Shown here: in pieces, positions 1 through 10,077 of the stretch
Position numbering within the stretch: position 1 is the first letter of the stretch
Layout: each line of letters starts with the position of its first letter
From: Williamsia muralis NBRC 105860
GTDB lineage: Bacteria; Actinomycetota; Actinomycetes; Mycobacteriales; Mycobacteriaceae
Assembly: GCF_001598915.1 (NCBI RefSeq)
Contig: NZ_BDAP01000003.1
Span: forward strand, 372,001-436,000
DNA: 64,000 nt
Reading direction: 5' to 3'
The notes under the pieces: model-generated
Told to the model about the DNA's origin: nothing
The model's database searches: none
The model's input: the letters and a program-made list of their open reading frames with translations, nothing else
Position numbers and translations under genes: made by a program

Positions 1-654
<654 letters not shown>

Positions 655-688
655 TCAGGTCCTTCCAGCGCCAGGAGACGACGTACCC

Positions 689-1906
689 GTGACCACCTCG
701 GTTCCCACCCTCGCCGATTTGCTCGAGACCGGAGTGGAAGGAAGGACCGTGTTGGTCCGTTCCGACCTCAACGTGCCTCTCGACGGCGGCAAGATCACCG
801 ACGCCGGACGCATCGTTGCGTCGGCGCCGACCATCAAGGCTCTGTCCGACGCAGGTGCCAAGGTCATCGTGACCGCACACCTGGGCCGTCCGAAGGGGGC
901 GCCCGACCCGGCGTTCTCCCTCGCGCCGGTCGCCGAGCGGCTTGGCACCGAGCTGGGCCGTAACGTCCAGCTCGCCGGTGACGTGGTCGGCGGGGACGCG
1001 TTGGCCCGCTCGGAAGGTCTGACCGACGGCGACGTGCTGTTGGTCGAAAACGTGCGGTTCGATCCGCGCGAGACCTCCAAGGACGCAGCCGAGCGCGAGA
1101 AGCTCGCCAAGGCGCTGGTGGAGTTGACCGGTGATGAGGGCGCGTTCGTCTCCGACGGATTCGGTGTGGTGCACCGTGAGCAGGCATCGGTGTACGACGT
1201 GGCAAAGCTGTTGCCGCACTATGCAGGTGGCCTCGTCGCAGCCGAGGTCGAGGTTCTGGCCAAGCTGACAACCGACACCGCCCGGCCTTACGCGGTGGTG
1301 CTCGGCGGCTCCAAGGTGTCGGACAAGATCGGCGTCATCGAGGCCCTGGCGCCCAAGGTCGACACCCTGGTGATCGGCGGCGGTATGGCGTTCACCTTCC
1401 TCGCCGCACGTGGGCTGTCGGTCGGTTCGTCGTTGCTGCAGGAAGACCAGATCGAGGTCTGCAAGTCCTTGCTCGAGCGGTTCGGGGACGTCATCCACCT
1501 TCCGGTGGACGTGGTCGTGGCCGACAAGTTCGCGGCCGACGCCGAGGCCAAAACCGTGTCGGCAGAAGAGATCCCGGACGGCTGGATGGGGTTGGACATC
1601 GGTCCCGAGTCGGTCAAGCGCTTCGCGGCCGTGTTGCACGAGGCCAAGACCGTCTTCTGGAACGGCCCGGCGGGTGTCTTCGAGTTCGAGAAGTTCGCCG
1701 CCGGCACCAAGGGTCTGGCCCAGGCGATCATCGAAGCAACCAGCGGGGGAGCGTTCTCCGTGGTCGGCGGCGGCGACAGCGCGGCGGCGGTCCGAACCCT
1801 CGGTCTCCCCGAGGACGGGTTCTCGCACATCTCGACCGGCGGCGGTGCGTCTCTGGAGTATCTCGAAGGCAAAGAGTTGCCCGGACTGAAGGTGTTGGAG
1901 AACTGA
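689..1906 (+). CDS. pgk: Phosphoglycerate kinase
   Basis: Transfers phosphate from 1,3-bisphosphoglycerate to ADP, the first ATP-yielding step of glycolysis. The 405-aa length is normal. Visible family motifs are VRSDLNVPL near residue 22, HLGRPKG near residue 65 in the substrate-binding N-domain, and the glycine-rich nucleotide-site motif GGGDSAA near residue 358, followed by STGGGASLE. The start is GTG at 689, preceded by CCAGGAG. The stop is one base from the ATG of tpiA, so the two are almost certainly co-transcribed and probably translationally coupled. Confidence 0.98.
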   Translation: MTTSVPTLADLLETGVEGRTVLVRSDLNVPLDGGKITDAGRIVASAPTIKALSDAGAKVIVTAHLGRPKGAPDPAFSLAPVAERLGTELGRNVQLAGDVVGGDALARSEGLTDGDVLLVENVRFDPRETSKDAAEREKLAKALVELTGDEGAFVSDGFGVVHREQASVYDVAKLLPHYAGGLVAAEVEVLAKLTTDTARPYAVVLGGSKVSDKIGVIEALAPKVDTLVIGGGMAFTFLAARGLSVGSSLLQEDQIEVCKSLLERFGDVIHLPVDVVVADKFAADAEAKTVSAEEIPDGWMGLDIGPESVKRFAAVLHEAKTVFWNGPAGVFEFEKFAAGTKGLAQAIIEATSGGAFSVVGGGDSAAAVRTLGLPEDGFSHISTGGGASLEYLEGKELPGLKVLEN

Positions 1907-1907
1907 G

Positions 1908-2696
1908 ATGGCCAATCGTAAGCCGCTGATCGCCGGCAACTGGAAGATGAACCTCAACCACCTCGAGGCCATCGGTCTGGTGCAGAAGATCGCATTCGCG
2001 TTGCCCGCCAAGTACTTCGACAAGGTCGACGTGACGGTGATCCCCCCGTTCACCGACATCCGAAGCGTGCAGACCGTCGTCGACGGCGACAAGTTGCTGT
2101 TGACCTATGGCGCGCAGGACCTCTCGGCGCACGATTCGGGTGCGTACACCGGTGAGATCAGCGGCGCGTTCCTGGCCAAGCTCGGGTGCACATTCGTGGT
2201 GGTCGGGCATTCCGAGCGGCGCACCATGCACGCGGAGACCGACGACGTGGTGCTGGCGAAGACCAAGGCAGCGCTCAAGTACGAGCTGACCCCCATCGTC
2301 TGTGTCGGCGAAGGCCTCGAGGTGCGCGAGGCGGGCGACCACGTCGACTACAACATCGCGCAGCTCAAGGGATCGCTTGCAGGTCTGTCCGCCGACGAGA
2401 TCAGCAAGGTTGTCATCGCCTACGAACCCGTGTGGGCCATCGGCACCGGCCGCGTTGCCAGTGCCGCCGACGCCCAGGAGGTGTGCGCGGCGCTGCGTGC
2501 CACGCTCGCCGAACTGGCCGACGCCAAGGTCGCCGACTCGGTGCGCATCCTCTACGGCGGATCTGTGAATGCCAAGAACGTCGGCGAGATCGTGGGACAG
2601 ACCGACGTCGACGGTGCCCTGGTGGGTGGCGCGTCGCTCAAGTCCGACGAGTTCGCCACCCTCTCGGCGATCGCCGCCGGGGGACCGCTGCCCTGA
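1908..2696 (+). CDS. tpiA: Triosephosphate isomerase
   Basis: Interconverts dihydroxyacetone phosphate and glyceraldehyde-3-phosphate. The protein is 262 aa, typical of the TIM-barrel family. Seen directly are the N-terminal AGNWKMN with the substrate-binding Asn and Lys, the catalytic-His motif VVGHSERR, the catalytic-Glu motif [11 protein letters not shown], and the phosphate-binding LYGGSV and GALVGGASL near the end. ATG lies one base after the pgk stop. It closes a gap-pgk-tpiA cluster; a perfect 16-bp inverted repeat lies 10 bases downstream, separating it from secG. Confidence 0.98.
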   Translation: MANRKPLIAGNWKMNLNHLEAIGLVQKIAFALPAKYFDKVDVTVIPPFTDIRSVQTVVDGDKLLLTYGAQDLSAHDSGAYTGEISGAFLAKLGCTFVVVGHSERRTMHAETDDVVLAKTKAALKYELTPIVCVGEGLEVREAGDHVDYNIAQLKGSLAGLSADEISKVVIAYEPVWAIGTGRVASAADAQEVCAALRATLAELADAKVADSVRILYGGSVNAKNVGEIVGQTDVDGALVGGASLKSDEFATLSAIAAGGPLP

Positions 2697-2706
2697 CCAA
2701 CCGATT

Positions 2707-2759
2707 TTGTGCCCTTTTGGCGGTACTGACCTGCGGGTTTGTTCGCCAAAAGGGCACAA
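2707..2759. terminator. Perfect inverted repeat after tpiA, candidate terminator or protein-binding repeat
   Basis: Two perfectly complementary 16-base arms (2707-2722 and 2744-2759, core TGCCCTTTTGGCG) are separated by 21 bases. It begins 10 bases after the tpiA stop and ends 73 bases before secG. There is no run of T after the second arm, so classical intrinsic termination is not certain. It resembles in size and placement the inverted repeat at 42784-42848. Confidence 0.55.
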
Positions 2760-2832
2760 TTCTGGGATGGGGGACGCGGCCGGTACAGTTGAAGATCGGC
2801 CGTCAGTACAACTCTTTGATAGGAAACGACAC

Positions 2833-3066
2833 GTGAAGCTTGCCCTGGACATCGGACTGGTGGTCACCAGCGTCATGTTGATCGTGTTGGTTCTGCTGCA
2901 CCGCGGCAAGGGCGGCGGACTCTCGTCGCTGTTCGGCGGCGGCGTGCAGTCGAGTTTGTCCGGCTCCAGTGTTGTCGAGCGAAATCTCGACCGCCTCACC
3001 GTGTTCGTCGGCGTCATCTGGCTGATCTTCATCCTCGGCATCGGTCTGGACATCAAACTCTCGTAA
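2833..3066 (+). CDS. secG: Preprotein translocase subunit SecG
   Basis: Small membrane subunit of the SecYEG translocon, assisting protein export. The predicted 77-aa product has two hydrophobic helices (about residues 4-22 and 52-72) around a Gly-rich cytoplasmic loop carrying RGKGGGLSSLFGGG, the SecG hallmark. The GTG start at 2833 is chosen because it gives the normal N-terminus and has AGGA upstream at 2820-2823. A TACAGT at 2784-2789 could be its -10 element. The order tpiA-secG-ppc recalls the corynebacterial gap-pgk-tpi-ppc-secG cluster, with secG and ppc swapped. Confidence 0.93.
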   Translation: MKLALDIGLVVTSVMLIVLVLLHRGKGGGLSSLFGGGVQSSLSGSSVVERNLDRLTVFVGVIWLIFILGIGLDIKLS

Positions 3067-3129
3067 CTTCGGCCGACACGGGCCATGTCCGAGATGCGCG
3101 AGCACGGACCGGCCAGAGATACTTGACCG

Positions 3130-5934
3130 GTGACTGACAAGCGCCACATCGTGCCCCGTCCGGAAGCCGGCAGTACCGACCGCGAGCTCACCGAACCACT
3201 CCGCGAGGACATCCGGTTGCTCGGCGGGATCCTCGGGCAGATCGTGCGCAAACATGCAGGCGAAGAGACCTTCGAACTGGTCGAGAAAGCGCGCGTCGAG
3301 TCGTTCCGGATCCGCCGCGACGAAATCGACCGCACCGAACTCGAAGAGCTCTTCCGCGACATCGACGTCCAGGACGCGATCTCGGTCATCCGGGCGTTCA
3401 GCCATTTCGCCTTGCTCGCCAACCTCGCCGAAGACATTCATCGCGAGCGTCGCCGCGCCATCCATGTGCGCGCCGGCGATCCTCCGCAGGACTCGAGTCT
3501 CGCCGCGACATATTCGAAGCTGTCTGCCGCGGGTCTGACCGACGAGCAGGTGGGATCTGCGTTGGCAGATGCGACCGTGGTGCCCGTGATCACCGCCCAC
3601 CCCACCGAGACCCGACGTCGCACGGTCTTCGAGGTGCAGCGTCGCATCACTGATCTGATGCGCTTCGCCGGACGTACGGAATTGACACCCGCCGAGCGCG
3701 ACGAGGTGCACACCGCGCTGAACCGGCAGATCCTCACGCTGTGGGAAACCGCGTTGATCCGACTCGAGCGTCTCCAGATCCAGGATGAGATCGAGGTGGG
3801 TCTGCGGTATTACGATGCCGGATTCTTCGAGGTCATTCCCCGGGTCAATGCCGAGCTACGGGCATGGCTGCAAGAGCACTATCCAACTGCGGGCATCGCC
3901 GACGATCCGATTCTCCGGATGGGCTCATGGATCGGTGGAGACCGCGACGGGAATCCATTTGTCACCGGTGAGATCGTGGGCATGGCCACCCGGCGTGCCG
4001 CGGAAACCGCTGTGGCGCATCATCTATCCGAATTGACCACCCTGGCACAGGAATTGAGCCTGACGTCGCGGCTGACGGAGGTCGACGACGAGGTGTTCGC
4101 GCTCGGCGGCGTGGAGCGTGGCACCCCCGACGCCGACGAACCCTATCGCCAGGCATTGCGGGCCATTCGGCGTCGATTGGCTGCAACCGCCGGTTCGTTG
4201 TTCGACGATCGTTTTGTGGCCGTCAACGACGGGGGCTTCCCCAAAGACGGTGCCGAGACGTACGCCGATGCCGAGCAGTTACTGGCGGACCTCGACGTCA
4301 TCGATGCGTCACTGCGCGCGAACGGCGACGACGAACTCGCCGATGACCGATTGCTGACTCTGCGCGAAGCCGTGCGCGCGTTCGGATTCCACCTGTCCGG
4401 CCTGGACATGCGGCAGAACTCGGACATGCACGAGGAGGTGGTGGCCGAACTGCTCGCCTGGGCCGGGGTCCATCACGACTACACGTCGTTGTCCGAGCAC
4501 GAGCGGGTCGAGTTGCTGACGGCGGAACTGAGCAACCGTCGACCACTGGTCGGGCCCGGCGCCACACTGTCCGAGCTCGCCGACAAGGAATTGGCGATCG
4601 TTCGGGCTGCGGCCTCCGCGGTCGCGGCTTTCGGTCCCCAGGCCGTTCCGAACTACGTCATCAGCATGTGCACATCGGTCAGCGATCTATTCGAGGCGAT
4701 CGTGCTGCTCAAGGAAGCAGGCCTGTTCGACCCCGGTGACGCGAAGACTCCTCCGACGTCGACCGTCCGGGTCGTCCCTCTCTTCGAGACCATCGAGGAT
4801 CTGCAGCAAGGTGCGGCCACTCTTCTTGCAGCACTGGATGTTCCGCTGTACCGCGCGTTGGTTGAACAGCAGGAGGGCATGCAGGAGATCATGCTCGGCT
4901 ACTCGGACTCCAACAAGGACGGAGGGTATCTCGCCGCGAACTGGGCGCTCTACCGCGCCGAACTCGACCTTGTTGAAGCCGCCGAGAAGGCCGGAATCCG
5001 GTTGCGGCTCTTCCACGGCCGGGGCGGTACCGTCGGCCGAGGGGGTGGGCCGAGCTACGACGCGATCCTCGCCCAGCCGCCGGGCGCCGTCCAGGGATCG
5101 CTCCGCATCACCGAGCAGGGTGAGGTGATCGCGGCCAAATACGCCGAACCCGTTGTCGCCCGGCGCAATCTCGAGACGTTGCTGGCCGCGACGATCGAGT
5201 CGTCGCTCCTGGACACCGAGGGCCTCGGAGAAGAAGCGGAAGCGGCGTACGCGGTGCTTGATGAACTCGCTGCGCTGGCTCGCCAGGCCTACAGCGAACT
5301 GGTCCACGAGACACCGGGATTCGTCGAGTATTTCGTGAACTCGACGCCTCTGTCGGAGATCGGGTCGCTGAACATCGGCAGCCGTCCGGCCTCTCGCAAA
5401 CAGACCGAGAAGATCTCTGACCTCCGTGCGATCCCGTGGGTGCTGTCGTGGTCTCAGGCTCGCGTGATGCTGCCCGGGTGGTACGGCACGGGCTCGGCGT
5501 TCGAGCAGTGGGTGGGGGACGACAGCAGCCGGCTGGAGACGTTGTCGGACTACTACGAGCGCTGGCCGTTCTTCCGAACGGTGATGTCGAACATGGCGCA
5601 GGTGATGGCCAAGTCGGATCTCGGTCTGGCCGAACGTTATTCGCGACTCGTTCCCGATGAGGACCTGCGTGTCAAAGTCTTCGGGATGATATCCGCCGAG
5701 CATGAACGCACAACGGCCATGTACTTCAAGATCACCAAGACCGACGACCTCCTGGCCGACAACCCAGCGCTCAAACGGTCGGTCTTCAACCGTTTTCCGT
5801 ACCTCGAGCCGCTGAATCACCTCCAGGTGGAGCTTCTGCGGCGTTACCGCGGCGGGGACGACTCCGAGCTGGTCCGCCGCGGCATCCAGCTCACGATGAA
5901 CGGTCTCGCAACCGCGCTGCGCAACAGCGGCTGA
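3130..5934 (+). CDS. ppc: Phosphoenolpyruvate carboxylase
   Basis: Carboxylates phosphoenolpyruvate to oxaloacetate, replenishing the TCA cycle. The protein is 934 aa, full length for bacterial PEPC. Visible motifs are the catalytic-His [12 protein letters not shown] near residue 155, [14 protein letters not shown] near 265, [11 protein letters not shown] near 590, the glycine loop [14 protein letters not shown] near 630, GSRPASRK near 750, and the C-terminal [16 protein letters not shown] start at 3130. Convergent with the sigma-factor gene, whose stop is only 24 bases away. PEPC is absent from M. tuberculosis in my recollection, so this gene marks a difference from that lineage. Confidence 0.98.
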   Translation: MTDKRHIVPRPEAGSTDRELTEPLREDIRLLGGILGQIVRKHAGEETFELVEKARVESFRIRRDEIDRTELEELFRDIDVQDAISVIRAFSHFALLANLAEDIHRERRRAIHVRAGDPPQDSSLAATYSKLSAAGLTDEQVGSALADATVVPVITAHPTETRRRTVFEVQRRITDLMRFAGRTELTPAERDEVHTALNRQILTLWETALIRLERLQIQDEIEVGLRYYDAGFFEVIPRVNAELRAWLQEHYPTAGIADDPILRMGSWIGGDRDGNPFVTGEIVGMATRRAAETAVAHHLSELTTLAQELSLTSRLTEVDDEVFALGGVERGTPDADEPYRQALRAIRRRLAATAGSLFDDRFVAVNDGGFPKDGAETYADAEQLLADLDVIDASLRANGDDELADDRLLTLREAVRAFGFHLSGLDMRQNSDMHEEVVAELLAWAGVHHDYTSLSEHERVELLTAELSNRRPLVGPGATLSELADKELAIVRAAASAVAAFGPQAVPNYVISMCTSVSDLFEAIVLLKEAGLFDPGDAKTPPTSTVRVVPLFETIEDLQQGAATLLAALDVPLYRALVEQQEGMQEIMLGYSDSNKDGGYLAANWALYRAELDLVEAAEKAGIRLRLFHGRGGTVGRGGGPSYDAILAQPPGAVQGSLRITEQGEVIAAKYAEPVVARRNLETLLAATIESSLLDTEGLGEEAEAAYAVLDELAALARQAYSELVHETPGFVEYFVNSTPLSEIGSLNIGSRPASRKQTEKISDLRAIPWVLSWSQARVMLPGWYGTGSAFEQWVGDDSSRLETLSDYYERWPFFRTVMSNMAQVMAKSDLGLAERYSRLVPDEDLRVKVFGMISAEHERTTAMYFKITKTDDLLADNPALKRSVFNRFPYLEPLNHLQVELLRRYRGGDDSELVRRGIQLTMNGLATALRNSG

Positions 5935-5957
5935 CGGCTCGCCGGGCCGGGTGTCCC

Positions 5958-7103
5958 TCAGTTGCGCCGGGCGGCGTTCAATCGTGCCGCCTGGCGCGTG
6001 AGGTGGTCACGTTCGGGCACGCTGGGCGCCAGTCGGGCGGCGTCGGCGTACAGTCGCGCCGCGGTCTTGATGTCGCCGTCGCGTTCGTGCAGGTAGGCGC
6101 AAACGGCCGTATACCGGGGCAGTGCGGTGTCGAGCCCGGCGAGGGCGGCCAGCCCGGCTCGCGGTCCGTCCGCCTCACCGACTGCCACCGCGCGATTGAG
6201 CCGAACGATCGGACTGTCGGTGAGTCGCACCAGTTCGTCGTACCACTCCACGATCTGCACCCAGTCGGTTTCCGAGGCCGATCGGGCGTCGGCGTGCAGG
6301 GCAGCAATGGCGGCCTGCGCCTGGAACTCGCCGAGGTTGTCGCGGGCGAGCGCGTTCTGGAGTACGTCGACTCCCTCGGCGATCATGCCGGTGTCCCAGA
6401 GGCGCCGGTCCTGATCGGCGAGTGGCACCAGGCCGCCGTCGGGGCCTATCCGTGCCGGCCGCCGGGCGTGGTGGAGCAGCATGAGGGCGAGCAGGCCGGA
6501 GACCTCCTCCTGCCGCACCATCGCGTCGAGCTGACGGGTCAGTCGAATGGCCTCACCGGCCAGGTCGATGTCGCCGGAATATCCTTCGTTGAACACCAGA
6601 TAGAGCACCCGGAGCACCGTCGCGAGGTCACCGGGCTGGTCGAAGCGGACGTCTGACACGGTTCGTTTGGCTCTGCTGATCCGCTGGGCCATCGTTGCCT
6701 CGGGGACGAGATAGGCCTGCGCGATCTGCCGGGTACTCAGGCCGCCGATCGCGCGCAGGGTGAGCGCGACGGCTGACGCCGGCGTGAGAGACGGGTGGGC
6801 GCAGAGGAAGTACAGGTGGAGCGTGTCGTCGGCGATCTGTCCAGGGCCGGGTGGCGGCTCGTTCTCCGCACGGACCTCACGGTCACGCCGAGCGTTTTCC
6901 GACCGCACCGAGTCGAGGAACTTGCGCCAGGCGACAGTGACCAGCCAGCCTTTCGGATCCCGTGGAGGATCAGTCGGCCACAGCTTCATCGCCTCCACCA
7001 GTGCGTCCTGCACGGCGTCCTCGGCCGTCGCGAAGTCGACTCCGCGACGTACGAGGACGCCGATCACAGCAGGCGTGAGGTTCCGTAACAGAGCCTCATC
7101 CAC
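5958..7103 (-). CDS. ECF42-type RNA polymerase sigma factor with C-terminal helical extension
   Basis: Predicted to direct RNA polymerase to a small regulon. 381 aa. An N-terminal sigma-2 region (residues about 5-70, including AEDAVQDALVEAMKLW and PKGWLVTVAWRKFLD) is followed by a sigma-4 region near residues 105-155 (LTLRAIGGLSTRQIAQAYLVPEATMAQRISRAK in segments). A 200-residue C-terminal alpha-helical extension, rich in TPR-like Ala/Arg helices, is typical of ECF42 (DUF6596) sigma factors and replaces an anti-sigma factor. It follows the YCII/DGPF gene by 6 bases, the standard ECF42 gene pair. No anti-sigma gene is present nearby. Confidence 0.9.
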   Translation of the reverse strand: MDEALLRNLTPAVIGVLVRRGVDFATAEDAVQDALVEAMKLWPTDPPRDPKGWLVTVAWRKFLDSVRSENARRDREVRAENEPPPGPGQIADDTLHLYFLCAHPSLTPASAVALTLRAIGGLSTRQIAQAYLVPEATMAQRISRAKRTVSDVRFDQPGDLATVLRVLYLVFNEGYSGDIDLAGEAIRLTRQLDAMVRQEEVSGLLALMLLHHARRPARIGPDGGLVPLADQDRRLWDTGMIAEGVDVLQNALARDNLGEFQAQAAIAALHADARSASETDWVQIVEWYDELVRLTDSPIVRLNRAVAVGEADGPRAGLAALAGLDTALPRYTAVCAYLHERDGDIKTAARLYADAARLAPSVPERDHLTRQAARLNAARRN

Positions 7104-7109
7104 CGCGTG

Positions 7110-7517
7110 TCACTCCGTGATCGCGGTGGGTGCGGTGAGGAAGGGGCGCACCTCCAGCCACTCGCGAAGAGGTTCACCGCCCGCACCGGGCGCCGCAGAC
7201 AGTTCGGCAGCGAGTTCGAGAGCACGGTCGTAACTGTCGACATCGATCGCCATCCAGCCGGCGATCAGGTCTTTGGTCTCCGCGAACGGGCCGTCGGTGA
7301 CCGGCGGGCGACCCTCACCGTCGTATCGCACGAACGTTCCCTCCATCGACAGCGCCTGGCCGTCCACGAATTCGCCGTTGCGTTGCAGGCGGGTCGCGAA
7401 GTCTTCCATGAACTGCATATGGGCGGACACCTCCTCGGGCTTCCACTGGTCCATCGGTGTGTCGAACAGCGGTGCCGGGCCACCCCGGTAGTGCTTGAGC
7501 AACAGGTACTTGGCCAT
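7110..7517 (-). CDS. YCII-related (DGPF-motif) protein, ECF42 partner
   Basis: 135-aa ferredoxin-like-fold protein of the YCII/YciI family. It begins MAKYLLLKHYRG and carries TDGPFAETKDLIAGWM near residues 76-91, the DGPF signature found next to ECF42 sigma factors. ATG at 7517 is supported by AAGGAGA just upstream; the longer open frame to 8897 is only antisense to the next gene. Biochemical role is not established for this family; genomic pairing suggests it feeds a signal to, or is controlled by, the sigma factor 6 bases downstream. Confidence 0.92.
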   Translation of the reverse strand: MAKYLLLKHYRGGPAPLFDTPMDQWKPEEVSAHMQFMEDFATRLQRNGEFVDGQALSMEGTFVRYDGEGRPPVTDGPFAETKDLIAGWMAIDVDSYDRALELAAELSAAPGAGGEPLREWLEVRPFLTAPTAITE

Positions 7518-7631
7518 CGTCTTCTCCTTGGTGGGTACGGCCCATTGTGGCCGTTTCACTACGGGGACGGAGTCGCTCGGTGGTTCTCGACATCGGCTTG
7601 TCCATGAATTCAGAAAATGTGGCGAACGATG

Positions 7632-7657
7632 TGAGACGATTACGCAAAACAGTCTCA
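7632..7657. promoter_or_regulatory. Inverted repeat upstream of the DUF2236 gene
   Basis: TGAGAC at 7632-7637 and GTCTCA at 7652-7657 form 6-base complementary arms 14 bases apart, in the 168-base divergent intergenic region, 29 bases before the GTG of the DUF2236 gene. It could be an operator or a 5' hairpin. Nothing else in the window tells which protein would bind it. Confidence 0.3.
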
Positions 7658-7685
7658 ACTCTTGCTCTACCCCCGAGGAGAACCT

Positions 7686-8957
7686 GTGTCCGCGACACTG
7701 CCAGACCAGCGTGTACCCGTCCCCGGTTTCCCGACGGCCGTCAAGTACGGCGCGGCTCAGAACAACCGGTGGCTCAGGACCGTCCGTCGAGCAGCTGTCA
7801 AGACAACTGGTCGCGACCTCTTTCCCACGGACGATCAAATCCGGACATTCGCCGAAGACATGTTCCGCAGTGACCCCGTGGCCGAACGATTTGTCGACGA
7901 GGTGTACGGCGAGCTGGGAGCGCCCGCTGCCCGCGCCCTTCTCGACAAGGCCTTGACGGAGGGGCTCGATTCCATCGAGGACCCTCCCGCAGCGATGAAG
8001 GCGCTGTTCGAGGAGTTCGAAACCGTCCCCGACTGGGTGGATCCGGCGATGATCGCCGAAGGAGAGGCCATCTGGCGTCGATGGGGCACCTCGCTGTTCA
8101 GCGTGGCGGGCGGCATCACCCTGGAGATGTATACCGAGGCGGCTGTGGCCACACCGCTGTCGCTGGCGGGCGGTTACGCGGGGGACAACGCCCTGCGTAG
8201 GTTCCTCGAGACGGCCCGTTTCTGGATCGACGTGTCCGAGCCGGACGCGTTGTTGACACCTGGATCGGCCGGCCGTGCCACAGCCATGCGGGTTCGCGTG
8301 ATGCACGTGTGGGTGCGCCGAAAGGTCGCCGAGCATCCCGAATGGGACACCGAGCGGTGGGGTGTGCCCATCAGCCAGTCGTACCAGTTGTTGACGCTGC
8401 TCGGTGGCAGCGTCGTCCCGGCGATGGCTCTCTGGCTGGTGGGGGTGCAGACCTCGCTCCGGGAGATCCGGGTGCTGTTGCATTACCAGCGCTATCTCGG
8501 TCATCTCTTGGGCGTCCGCATGCAGTGGTATCCCGAATCGATCGCCGACTCGCTTCGGCTCCTGGCGTTGGTCAATTCCGCCCGCAGTTACGACGCGGGC
8601 GGTCACGGCGCCGAACTCATCGAATCGTTCCCAGCCGCATTTGCGCCTCGCGATGGTCACACCGGTGTTCGACGCTTGCGTGAAAAGTACAACGCCACAA
8701 TGTATTCCGCCTATTCGGCGGTTTTCATGATGCCGTGGACGCGCCGCCGGTACAACATGCCGAGTGCGGCGCCCGGGATTGCCTGGATCATCGCGCGACT
8801 GCCTGCGGTGGTGCTGATCGAGACCGTCCGCCGGATCTGCCCTCCGTTCGCCCGTCTCCACGAGTCCATCATGCGCAAACACCGGGAGAACTGGCACGAC
8901 GCGCAGATGGAAGGCCGGTCGGCCGAATTCGACGCCAGCGGGGGTTTGCGGCGGTGA
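7686..8957 (+). CDS. DUF2236 (MpaB/Lcp-like) putative haem-b oxygenase
   Basis: 423-aa protein of the DUF2236 family, which contains MpaB-type enzymes and the rubber-cleaving latex clearing protein Lcp. The conserved block includes RVRVMHVWVRR near residue 202, whose His is the likely haem ligand by family analogy, then a WGVPISQSYQLLTLL block. No signal peptide or twin-arginine motif is visible, so it is probably cytoplasmic, unlike secreted Lcp. GTG at 7686 is preferred over the upstream TTG at 7662 because GAGGAG lies 5 bases before it. The stop overlaps the start of the next gene (GTGA), indicating coupled synthesis. The substrate is unknown. Confidence 0.8.
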   Translation: MSATLPDQRVPVPGFPTAVKYGAAQNNRWLRTVRRAAVKTTGRDLFPTDDQIRTFAEDMFRSDPVAERFVDEVYGELGAPAARALLDKALTEGLDSIEDPPAAMKALFEEFETVPDWVDPAMIAEGEAIWRRWGTSLFSVAGGITLEMYTEAAVATPLSLAGGYAGDNALRRFLETARFWIDVSEPDALLTPGSAGRATAMRVRVMHVWVRRKVAEHPEWDTERWGVPISQSYQLLTLLGGSVVPAMALWLVGVQTSLREIRVLLHYQRYLGHLLGVRMQWYPESIADSLRLLALVNSARSYDAGGHGAELIESFPAAFAPRDGHTGVRRLREKYNATMYSAYSAVFMMPWTRRRYNMPSAAPGIAWIIARLPAVVLIETVRRICPPFARLHESIMRKHRENWHDAQMEGRSAEFDASGGLRR

Positions 8958-10009
8958 GTGTGGTCGAGGCGTGGAACGGTCCGGGCCGTCGCGACGGTGA
9001 ACTCACCGTGGTACGCCCGTCCGACAACGGAGTCCATCTCCCTTCGCACGGAAAGCCATTCGAGCACTGGTACTTTGACGCCACGTTCGACAACGGGTAT
9101 TCGATCGTCGTGTTCTTCAACAAGCGCCGCCCGGAAGACATGCCATGGGCGCGTCCCTGGGTTGAGGTCACGCTGTATTCGCCGGATGGATCTCGGCAGC
9201 AGTTCTCCAAGAGATATTCACGATCGAAGGCAACGTTCACCGCCGACCGGGCCGATGTGACCATCGGTGAGAACCGTGCCCACATCGAATCGGTCTCGGC
9301 GCCTCTGCCGAGCTATCTGGTCCATGCGGCGATCGGCGGGATTGAACTCGATCTCCGTTTCGACAGCGTGATGAGGCCCTGGATGCCGGGCAGTGGCGAG
9401 ACGCATTTCACCGACGCCGAGTCGTTCGGCTGGGTGGTCGGTGCTCCGAGAGCGACAGTGACGGGATGGGTGAGCCTCGGGGACAACAAGTTCGACGTCA
9501 TGGGCCAGGGGTACGCCGACCACAATTGGGGCACCGGCGACATGAAAAGGGTCATCGACCGCTGGCACTGGGGCCGGCTGTACCTAGCGGACTATTCGCT
9601 GCTCTACGCCACCGTCATGACGCAGCGGCGGTTCGATTCCCACGTGATCAGCCCGCTCATGCTGGCACGCGACAACGAGGTGGTCCTGAGTACGGGGGAG
9701 ACGATCCTGACCGAGGGACCACCGGCGTTCGATGAGGACGCGGGCCGCACCTACCCGACTTCGGTGACCCTGCACGTTCCCGGTGAAATGGAGCTGATCT
9801 TGCAGGTGCGCAACGTGATTCATGCCGAGGATATTGTGCGAGGGGTTCCGATCGTGGGCAGCGCCCCGCTGCGACCGCTGGCATATCGCCTCATCGGTCA
9901 CCCGGGATATTTCCGGTTCTACTCCGACTTCGAGCTCACCGTGCACACGTCCGGTGGCGCGTTGACGAGAACGGGGACCACTCTTCACGAACTGGTCGCC
10001 CTGAGCTAG
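8954..10009 (+). CDS. CrtC/AttH-family lipocalin-like protein (hydroxyneurosporene-synthase-like)
   Basis: 351-aa protein with features of the carotenoid 1,2-hydratase (CrtC)/AttH superfamily: an N-terminal FEHWYFDATFDNGYS strand and the diagnostic YADHNWGTGDM near residue 195. No signal peptide is visible. GTG at 8954 overlaps the previous stop by 4 bases, so the start is well fixed; the longer frame from 8735 is out of context. The partner DUF2236 enzyme suggests a hydrophobic substrate such as an isoprenoid or lipid, but the carotenoid role itself is not shown: no other carotenoid gene is adjacent, although a lycopene cyclase lies 30 kb away. Confidence 0.72.
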   Translation: MSVVEAWNGPGRRDGELTVVRPSDNGVHLPSHGKPFEHWYFDATFDNGYSIVVFFNKRRPEDMPWARPWVEVTLYSPDGSRQQFSKRYSRSKATFTADRADVTIGENRAHIESVSAPLPSYLVHAAIGGIELDLRFDSVMRPWMPGSGETHFTDAESFGWVVGAPRATVTGWVSLGDNKFDVMGQGYADHNWGTGDMKRVIDRWHWGRLYLADYSLLYATVMTQRRFDSHVISPLMLARDNEVVLSTGETILTEGPPAFDEDAGRTYPTSVTLHVPGEMELILQVRNVIHAEDIVRGVPIVGSAPLRPLAYRLIGHPGYFRFYSDFELTVHTSGGALTRTGTTLHELVALS

Positions 10010-10077
10010 AGCGGCAACCCAGTCGGCCACCAGGGGGATCTCACCCGTGCGCAGTTTGCGGTCTAGACGAACCCAGC

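Noticed and set aside
1728-3437. 569-codon minus-strand reading frame across tpiA, secG and ppc
   Set aside because: Antisense to three recognised genes and low-complexity in composition.
7110-8897. 595-codon minus-strand reading frame
   Set aside because: Its last 135 codons are the real YCII/DGPF gene with its own ribosome site; the rest is antisense to the DUF2236 gene and only reflects high-GC third positions.
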